Positions 1 to 7,630 of a stretch of 7,630 nt of DNA are shown in pieces. The notes beneath the pieces were generated by a model. It saw only the letters and a list, made by a program, of their open reading frames with translations, was not told the origin of the DNA and made no database searches. Both the position numbers and the translations under genes were made by a program. Position 1 is the first letter of the stretch. Every line of letters starts with the position of its first letter. Source of the stretch: Actinomycetes bacterium (GTDB lineage Bacteria > Actinomycetota > Actinomycetes > Prado026); NCBI GenBank assembly GCA_025455945.1, contig JALOLN010000095.1, forward strand, positions 1 through 7,630, in the 5' to 3' direction.

Positions 1-1
1 G

Positions 2-532
2 TCCGATGAGCGCGAGGACGCCGCCCCGCCCCCCTCGGGCATCGACCTGGCGAAGGCGCTGCTCGCCCAGGTGCGCACCGATGCGCGGGCCCGGTCCGGC
101 GGCCTCCGCCCGTCGGTCCGGACCGCTCGTGGCCGGGCCACGGAGAACTCCGCCCGCAGCGGCGCCGGCCCGGACGACCGCGACCCGCAGCCGCTCGGCC
201 GGGCGGTCGACCGGCTGCGGGCCGACCGTGGCTGGGAGGAGCCGCTGGCGGCCGGCGGCGTGCTCGGCCGGTGGGCGGAGATCGTCGGGCCGGACCTCGC
301 CGCGCACTGCGCCGCCGAGTCCATGGCCGACGGCGTGCTGACCGTCCGAGCCGAGTCCACCGCCTGGGCCACACAGATCCGGCTGCTCGCCCCCGTGCTG
401 GTCCGCCGGCTGAACGAGGAGTGCGGACAGGGCACCGTCGCCCGGGTGCTGGTCCTGGGACCGGGCCGGCCGTCGTGGCGCAAGGGGCGGCTGCACGTGC
501 GCGGCCGGGGACCCCGGGACACCTACGGCTGA
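2..532 (+). CDS. DUF721 / DciA-like replicative helicase loader, 5' end missing
   Basis: The reading frame is open to the left edge and ends at TGA 530-532, giving 176 visible residues; the start codon lies outside the window. The visible N-terminus contains GIDLAKALLAQVR (residues 14-26), a short helix typical of actinobacterial DUF721 proteins. A disordered, Arg/Gly-rich linker follows, then the DUF721 core (about residues 64-153) with LGRAVDRLRADRGW, GGVLGRWAEIVGPDLAAHC and LTVRAESTAWATQIRLL. A GTG at 71 could open a shorter frame but would cut off the N-terminal helix and has no clear ribosome binding site. From family knowledge, DUF721 includes DciA, which recruits DnaB helicase in bacteria lacking DnaC/DnaI. 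In actinobacteria it lies between recF and gyrB, as the gyrB neighbour here suggests. Helicase loading by this protein is inferred from family and position. Confidence 0.87.
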   Translation, partial: SDEREDAAPPPSGIDLAKALLAQVRTDARARSGGLRPSVRTARGRATENSARSGAGPDDRDPQPLGRAVDRLRADRGWEEPLAAGGVLGRWAEIVGPDLAAHCAAESMADGVLTVRAESTAWATQIRLLAPVLVRRLNEECGQGTVARVLVLGPGRPSWRKGRLHVRGRGPRDTYG

Positions 533-589
533 CCGCGGCAGAACGTGCGTGGCGCCGTCCGGGAGGGTCTCTGGCGTAGGGGGACACCA

Positions 590-630
590 CCCCTGGGGCC
601 GTCGGGCCCGAAACCTGTCCCCAGGGGCCG
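590..630. repeat. Two palindromic 12-base repeats upstream of the gyrB promoter
   Basis: CCCCTGGGGCCG (590-601) and CCCCAGGGGCCG (619-630) form a direct repeat with one central difference, 29 bases apart. Each 9-base core is also nearly self-complementary and is the exact reverse complement of the other, so they could also pair as a 9-bp hairpin with a 20-base loop that holds the palindrome CGGGCCCG (603-610). A partial third copy, CTGGGG, lies at 643-648. The group ends just upstream of the putative -10 element. It could be an operator or the terminator of the preceding gene; no T-run follows. Confidence 0.45.
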
Positions 631-638
631 CGCAGCCG

Positions 639-2713
<2,075 letters not shown>

Positions 2714-2756
2714 GCCCCCGGACCCAGCACCCGACCAGAGCAGAGGACCCCCTGAG

Positions 2757-5302
<2,546 letters not shown>

Positions 5303-5306
<4 letters not shown>

Positions 5307-5737
5307 GTGCCGGGCCGCTGGAGGCGACGGGGACGGTGGTCGACCCGGTCGTCGGTCCAGCGGCTGCCCCGGTCCGGCGCAAGGCCAGGGTCGCCCTGAC
5401 GCGGGTCGACCCGTGGTCGGTGATGAAGCTCGGCTTCCTGCTGTCGATCGCGCTGGCGATCATCATGCTGGTGTCCACGATGCTGCTGTGGTGGGTCCTC
5501 GACACCGCAGGCGTCTTCGCGGCCATCTCCGAGCAGGTCGCCGAGGTCACCGGCGACAGCGCGGCCTTCAGCGTCGAGGAGGTCCTCTCGCTGCCGCGGG
5601 TCATGACCTTCGCGCTGCTGGTGGCCGTCATCGACATCGTCCTGCTGACCGCGCTGGCCACGCTCACGGCCTTCCTGTTCAACCTGGCCACCGGGATGGT
5701 GGGCGGGGCCGAGGTCACCCTGACCGAGGGCAGCTGA
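5303..5737 (+). CDS. DUF3566 family membrane protein
   Basis: This 144-residue protein belongs to an actinobacterial family of unknown function encoded directly after gyrA; M. tuberculosis Rv0007 is the positional counterpart. The N-terminal 35 residues look disordered and contain a basic cluster ([12 protein letters not shown]). The family signature [14 protein letters not shown] (35-48) leads into transmembrane segment 1 (about 43-66). A loop of some 35 residues (67-100) follows, then transmembrane segment 2 (about 101-128) and a short tail. The basic N-terminus suggests that both ends are cytoplasmic and the central loop external. GTG 5303 overlaps the gyrA TGA as GTGA and has GGAGGAGG 7 bases upstream. 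The mycobacterial homologue has a longer N-terminal region; this one is compact. No enzymatic motif is visible. Its retention in the gyrase operon is striking, but no link to gyrase follows from the sequence. Confidence 0.94.
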
Positions 5738-5742
5738 CCCAC

Positions 5743-5760
5743 GGGCCGGTTGGGCGGCCC
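5743..5760 (+). terminator. Possible hairpin after DUF3566
   Basis: GGGCCG (5743-5748) pairs with CGGCCC (5755-5760) around the six-base loop GTTGGG, starting 5 bases after the DUF3566 stop. No T-run follows, so it is at best a non-canonical terminator for the gyrase operon. It overlaps the suggested -35 of the tRNA-Ile promoter, so the two calls partly compete. Confidence 0.3.
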
Positions 5761-5779
5761 CCCGCGGGTCCGGTAACCT
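5750..5779 (+). promoter_or_regulatory. Putative tRNA-Ile promoter
   Basis: TTGGGC (5750-5755) and TAACCT (5774-5779) are spaced by 18 bases. They would place transcription start about 6 bases before the tRNA 5' end at 5793, a typical distance. The -10 fits TANNNT; the -35 keeps only the TTG. Confidence 0.5.
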
Positions 5780-5792
5780 GTGCGTCCGCAGC

Positions 5793-5866
5793 GGGCCTAT
5801 AGCTCAGACGGTTAGAGCGCTTCCCTGATAAGGAAGAGGCCGGAGGTTCAAGTCCTCCTAGGCCCA
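5793..5866 (+). tRNA. tRNA-Ile (anticodon GAU)
   Basis: A complete 74-base cloverleaf can be folded by hand. The acceptor arms GGGCCTA (5793-5799) and TAGGCCC (5859-5865) pair fully, with discriminator A5866. The anticodon stem CTTCC/GGAAG encloses CTGATAA with GAT at 5827-5829. The T arm GGAGG-TTCAAGT-CCTCC is perfect. CCA is not encoded, so it must be added after transcription. This tRNA-Ile downstream of gyrA is a conserved actinobacterial arrangement (ileT in M. tuberculosis). Confidence 0.98.
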
Positions 5867-5870
5867 CAAC

Positions 5871-5876
5871 TATGCT
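5871..5876 (+). promoter_or_regulatory. Possible -10 element for the DLW-39 gene
   Basis: TATGCT begins five bases after the end of tRNA-Ile and fits the -10 pattern; it would give a leader of about 65-70 bases. Its -35 position falls inside the tRNA T arm and is not convincing. Read-through from the tRNA-Ile promoter is an equally good explanation for expression of the small gene. Confidence 0.25.
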
Positions 5877-5934
5877 GTCGGCCAGGCACGTCTGGTCGAC
5901 GTCCCCGGGCCGACCGGGACTGACGCGGCCGTTC

Positions 5935-5941
5935 AAGGAGG
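5935..5941 (+). promoter_or_regulatory. DLW-39 ribosome binding site
   Basis: AAGGAGG, an almost perfect anti-16S match, lies 8 bases before GTG 5950. It marks the start of this very short gene. An in-frame ATG at 5872 lacks any such site and follows the tRNA directly. Confidence 0.85.
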
Positions 5942-5949
5942 TCGCAACC

Positions 5950-6078
5950 GTGAAGAAGCTCCTGGTCCTCGGTGTCGCTGCGCTCGGCGGGTTCCTGGTC
6001 TGGAAGAAGATCCAGGCCGACAAGCTCGAGCAGGACCTCTGGACCGAGGCGACGCAGGAGACCGCCGACCTGCGCTAG
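5950..6078 (+). CDS. DLW-39 family small protein
   Basis: This 42-residue protein runs from GTG 5950 to TAG 6076-6078 and has the strong ribosome binding site AAGGAGG 8 bases upstream. The N-terminus MKKLLVLGVAALGGFLVWKKI forms one short hydrophobic helix (about 4-18) flanked by lysines, consistent with a single-pass membrane micro-protein. The cytosolic-looking tail carries the family's DLW motif in EQDLWTEATQE (27-37). DLW-39 proteins are named for this motif and their length and occur in actinobacteria near gyrA; their function is unknown. Here the gene lies between tRNA-Ile (83 bases away) and tRNA-Ala (26 bases away) on the same strand. The 26-base gap leaves little room for a separate tRNA-Ala promoter, so a joint tRNA-mRNA-tRNA transcript is likely. 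A longer frame from ATG 5872 would add 26 unconserved-looking residues and is less likely. Confidence 0.92.
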   Translation: MKKLLVLGVAALGGFLVWKKIQADKLEQDLWTEATQETADLR

Positions 6079-6104
6079 GCGCGGGCTGCACGGGGCCCCT
6101 CCCT

Positions 6105-6177
6105 GGGGGCGTAGCTCAACTGGCAGAGCACCGCCTTTGCAAGGCGGGGGTTAGGGGTTCGAGTCCCCTCGTCTCCA
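6105..6177 (+). tRNA. tRNA-Ala (anticodon UGC)
   Basis: A complete 73-base cloverleaf is visible. The acceptor arms GGGGGCG (6105-6111) and CGTCTCC (6170-6176) pair with two G-U pairs, and the discriminator is A6177. The anticodon stem CCGCC/GGCGG encloses TTTGCAA with TGC at 6138-6140. The T arm is AGGGG-TTCGAGT-CCCCT. CCA is not encoded. It corresponds to alaT downstream of gyrA in M. tuberculosis. Confidence 0.98.
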
Positions 6178-6182
6178 CGGCA

Positions 6183-6209
6183 CGTCGGTAGCGGTGACCG
6201 CGGCCGACG
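6183..6209. terminator. Hairpin between convergent tRNA-Ala and membrane-protein genes
   Basis: CGTCGG (6183-6188) pairs with CCGACG (6204-6209), and the inner GCGG (6191-6194) pairs with CCGC (6198-6201) around a TGA loop. A two-by-two internal bulge separates the stems. It sits 6 bases past tRNA-Ala and 10 bases past the end of the opposite gene, so it could stop transcription from both sides. There is no T-run, as is common in high-GC actinobacteria. Confidence 0.42.
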
Positions 6210-6218
6210 ACCGCCGGG

Positions 6219-6779
6219 CTACGCGGAGCCCTTGGCGCTCTCGGCGGCGGCGTCGGTGATGTCGGTGACCTGCTCCTCCGCGGCCTCGGCAACCTCTCCC
6301 GCGGTCTCACCGGCGTCCTTCGCCGTGTTCGTCACGGTCTCGGTTGCGACGTCGGCGGCGTCCGCCACCGTCTTCTTCGCCTCGGCCACCGCGGCGTCCA
6401 CGTCGGTCCCCGGGGGCTCGTAGGTGGGCCACTCCACCTGCTCGTCGCGGTTCTTGCGCCCGGCGAGCACCTTGGCCGTCACGGCCGCGCCGGCGGCCAG
6501 CGCCAGACCCAGCACGGCGAGCGGCCAGCGGCGGCGACCGGGCTGCACCGCCTCGCCCGCCTCGGCCGCGACGACGGCGCCGGCCTCGGCCTTCGCGGGG
6601 TCCTTCGTCAGCGCCTCGGAGGCGGCCTGCAGCGCCTCCTTGGCCACCTCGACGGCCTTGTCGATCTGGGGCGCCAGCTGCTCCTTGGCGGACCCCATGA
6701 CCTCGGTGACCTTCGGCAGCAGCTCCTGGGCCAGCTCGTTGGCCTTCTCGACGATCGTCGCGCTGGACTGGGTGCTCAC
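6219..6779 (-). CDS. Single-pass membrane protein in the cwsA / DUF5324 position
   Basis: This 186-residue protein starts at GTG (6779-6777, reading leftward) with AGGGGGA 5 bases upstream. Residues 8-60 form Ala/Lys/Glu-rich amphipathic helix ([30 protein letters not shown]). A basic RRR (82-84) precedes one transmembrane helix (about 85-107), then [24 protein letters not shown]. Residues 128-186 are a second Ala-rich amphipathic repeat resembling LEA or apolipoprotein helices. The gene lies on the opposite strand between tRNA-Ala and the cyclophilin, exactly where M. tuberculosis has cwsA (Rv0008c), a division/cell-wall factor working with CrgA and Wag31. Streptomyces has a DUF5324 gene there with the same helix, transmembrane helix, W...EPP layout. 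Orthology is inferred from position and architecture; clear sequence identity with CwsA is not visible by eye. The C-terminal repeat goes beyond what I recall of either family. A GTG six codons upstream lacks a binding site. Confidence 0.85.
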   Translation of the reverse strand: MSTQSSATIVEKANELAQELLPKVTEVMGSAKEQLAPQIDKAVEVAKEALQAASEALTKDPAKAEAGAVVAAEAGEAVQPGRRRWPLAVLGLALAAGAAVTAKVLAGRKNRDEQVEWPTYEPPGTDVDAAVAEAKKTVADAADVATETVTNTAKDAGETAGEVAEAAEEQVTDITDAAAESAKGSA

Positions 6780-6784
6780 GGGTT

Positions 6785-6791
6785 TCCCCCT
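6785..6791 (-). promoter_or_regulatory. Ribosome binding site of the cwsA-position gene
   Basis: Read on the minus strand, AGGGGGA lies 5 bases before GTG 6779. It is the only purine-rich site near the candidate starts and decides between GTG 6779 and the in-frame GTG at 6797. Confidence 0.6.
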
Positions 6792-6856
6792 GCTCACGGG
6801 CGTACGGATGGTGCTCCCACCCTCTCGCCCCGGTGGGCGCCACGCAATCCCCATGG

Positions 6857-6862
6857 CAGGAT
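6857..6862 (+). promoter_or_regulatory. Putative -10 element for ppiA
   Basis: CAGGAT, preceded by TGG, is a plausible extended -10 in the divergent gap. It would start transcription near 6869 with a leader of about 45 bases that contains the palindrome at 6881-6892. The -35 position (6834-6839, TGGGCG) is weak. If it is correct, the in-frame ATG at 6853 lies upstream of the transcript. Confidence 0.4.
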
Positions 6863-6880
6863 CGTCGGGGGCGCCGGACG

Positions 6881-6892
6881 GCGTCCGGACGC
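6881..6892. repeat. Perfect 12-bp palindrome in the ppiA leader
   Basis: GCGTCCGGACGC is exactly self-complementary and ends 4 bases before the ppiA ribosome binding site. The preceding bases overlap it with a second pairing option, CGGACG (6875-6880) with CGTCCG (6882-6887). It could be a repressor site or a small leader hairpin, or a chance product of G+C richness. Confidence 0.4.
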
Positions 6893-6896
6893 ACCG

Positions 6897-6903
6897 AAGG
6901 AGG
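6897..6903 (+). promoter_or_regulatory. ppiA ribosome binding site
   Basis: AAGGAGG lies 9 bases before GTG 6913. It favours that start over the in-frame ATG at 6853, which has no Shine-Dalgarno sequence. Confidence 0.85.
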
Positions 6904-6912
6904 CGGCCGACC

Positions 6913-7443
6913 GTGGCCGAGCAGCTGCACGCGACCCTGCACACGAACCGTGGCGACATCCGGCTCGTGCTGTTCCCGGACCACGCGCCGAAGACCGTTG
7001 CGAACTTCGTCGAGCTCGCGGAGGGCGGCCGGCAGTGGCGGCACCCGCAGACCGGTGCGACCACGACGGACCGGCTGTACGACGGCACGGTGTTCCACCG
7101 CGTGATCGCCGGGTTCATGATCCAGGGCGGGGACCCGCTCGGCACCGGGCGCGGGGGGCCCGGCTACACCTTCGCCGACGAGTTCCACCCGGAGCTGCAG
7201 TTCGACCGGCCGTACCTGCTGGCCATGGCCAACGCCGGACCGGGGACCAACGGCTCGCAGTTCTTCATCACCGTGGCCGCCACCCCGTGGCTGAACTTCA
7301 AGCACACGATCTTCGGTGAGGTCGCCGACGGTGGCAGCCGGGCGGTCGTCGACGCCATCGCCGGAACCGCCACCGGGGCGCAGGACCGGCCAGTGGAACC
7401 GGTGGTCGTCGAGTCGGTGGTCGTCGAGCGCAGCCAGGCCTGA
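6913..7443 (+). CDS. ppiA: Cyclophilin-type peptidyl-prolyl cis-trans isomerase
   Basis: This 176-residue single-domain cyclophilin isomerises Xaa-Pro peptide bonds and assists protein folding. With no signal peptide or membrane helix it should be cytoplasmic. Family motifs appear in order: [26 protein letters not shown] (10-35), then [19 protein letters not shown] (57-75) with catalytic Arg63 and the Phe68/Met69/Gln71 pocket. [18 protein letters not shown] (103-120) and [14 protein letters not shown] (124-137) follow, the latter with Trp126 (human Trp121 equivalent) and His131. All active-site residues are present. The frame is open far upstream, but AAGGAGG before GTG 6913 and the family's usual N-terminus set the start. 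The position next to the cwsA-like gene matches M. tuberculosis ppiA (Rv0009, 182 residues). The C-terminus contains a small repeat. A rhomboid-type gene follows after 7 bases, probably in the same transcript. Confidence 0.96.
   Translation: MAEQLHATLHTNRGDIRLVLFPDHAPKTVANFVELAEGGRQWRHPQTGATTTDRLYDGTVFHRVIAGFMIQGGDPLGTGRGGPGYTFADEFHPELQFDRPYLLAMANAGPGTNGSQFFITVAATPWLNFKHTIFGEVADGGSRAVVDAIAGTATGAQDRPVEPVVVESVVVERSQA
7401..7430 (+). repeat. 15-base tandem repeat in the ppiA 3' end
   Basis: GGTGGTCGTCGAG occurs at 7401-7413 and again at 7416-7428, a 15-base period encoding VVVES then VVVER. It may be a slippage duplication. However, actinobacterial cyclophilins often end with alternating Val/Glu strands, so codon bias on a conserved strand is also possible. 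Confidence 0.7.
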
Positions 7444-7450
7444 GCCGAGC

Positions 7451-7630
7451 GTGACCGACCCCGCCGGGCCCGACCCGGTTCCTGTGGCGCCGGCGTGCTA
7501 CCGGCATCCGGGCCGCGAGACCCACATCCGGTGCACCCGCTGCGACCGGCCCATCTGCCCGGACTGCATGGTCAGCGCGTCGGTCGGCTTCCAGTGCCCG
7601 GAGTGCGTCCAGTCCGGCAGCCAGGGGACG
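7451..7630 (+). CDS. Rhomboid-family intramembrane protease, N-terminal zinc finger only
   Basis: The frame from GTG 7451 stays open to the right edge, giving 60 residues. They contain eight evenly spaced metal ligands: C16xxH19, C28xxC31, C36xxC39 and C49xxC52, in CYRHPGRETHIRCTRCDRP and ICPDCMVSASVGFQCPECV. This B-box-like double zinc finger is the usual N-terminal cap of actinobacterial rhomboid serine proteases encoded directly after the cyclophilin gene. The catalytic Ser/His membrane core would lie beyond the window, so protease activity cannot be checked here. The gene begins 7 bases after the ppiA stop, which suggests co-transcription. Its ribosome binding site is weak (GAG-rich bases overlapping the ppiA stop). 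A different membrane or DNA-binding protein with the same finger cannot be fully excluded. Confidence 0.82.
   Translation, partial: MTDPAGPDPVPVAPACYRHPGRETHIRCTRCDRPICPDCMVSASVGFQCPECVQSGSQGT

Noticed and set aside
615..623. A DnaA-box-like CTGTCCCCA upstream of gyrB, with a weaker inverted partner near 580-590.
   Set aside because: It differs from TTGTCCACA at two positions, including a core A, and is largely explained by the palindromic repeat. There is no box cluster or A+T-rich unwinding region, so this is not an origin.
5872..5949. An in-frame ATG that would add 26 residues to the DLW-39 protein.
   Set aside because: It starts 6 bases after tRNA-Ile with no binding site. GTG 5950 has a near-perfect one and gives the usual family length and N-terminus.
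6853..6912. An in-frame ATG that would lengthen the cyclophilin by 20 residues.
   Set aside because: It lacks a ribosome binding site, overlaps the likely promoter, and adds Arg-rich residues foreign to the family; AAGGAGG points to GTG 6913.

Overview
This window is a stretch of a high-GC actinobacterial chromosome (Actinomycetes) that normally lies a few kilobases downstream of oriC. The evidence is the very G+C-rich sequence (about 70% by eye), the frequent GTG starts, tRNAs without an encoded CCA end, an actinobacterial-type GyrB lacking the Gram-negative insertion, and a gene order matching the dnaA-dnaN-recF-gyrB-gyrA neighbourhood of Mycobacterium and Streptomyces. I cannot name the genus; the proteins do not look specifically mycobacterial.

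Layout. Bases 2-532 hold the C-terminal part of a DUF721/DciA-like replication protein whose start lies left of the window. A 222-base gap then carries a likely gyrB promoter preceded by two palindromic repeats. gyrB (755-2713) and gyrA (2757-5306) encode complete DNA gyrase. A DUF3566 membrane protein (5303-5737) overlaps the gyrA stop by four bases. Next come tRNA-Ile(GAU) (5793-5866), a 42-codon DLW-39 family micro-gene (5950-6078) and tRNA-Ala(UGC) (6105-6177), all on the + strand. A 186-residue single-pass membrane protein (6219-6779, - strand) converges on tRNA-Ala. It sits where M. tuberculosis has cwsA and Streptomyces has a DUF5324 gene. Divergently transcribed from it are a cyclophilin peptidyl-prolyl isomerase (6913-7443) and, 7 bases further on, the zinc-finger start of a rhomboid-type intramembrane protease that runs off the right edge.

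How the genes work together. DciA-like protein (helicase loading) and gyrase (supercoil management) are DNA replication functions kept near the origin. gyrB-gyrA-DUF3566 look like one transcription unit. tRNA-Ile, DLW-39 and tRNA-Ala are close enough to be co-transcribed. The flanking membrane proteins and the cyclophilin form the conserved tail of this locus; in mycobacteria the cwsA position belongs to a cell-division/cell-wall factor.

Most of the window is conserved core chromosome. I see no mobile element, CRISPR array, phage gene or new defence-like system. The points worth a second look are the LEA-like C-terminal extension of the cwsA-position protein, the micro-gene between two tRNAs, the palindromic repeats upstream of the gyrB promoter, and a variant second DNA-wrapping motif in the GyrA C-terminal domain.
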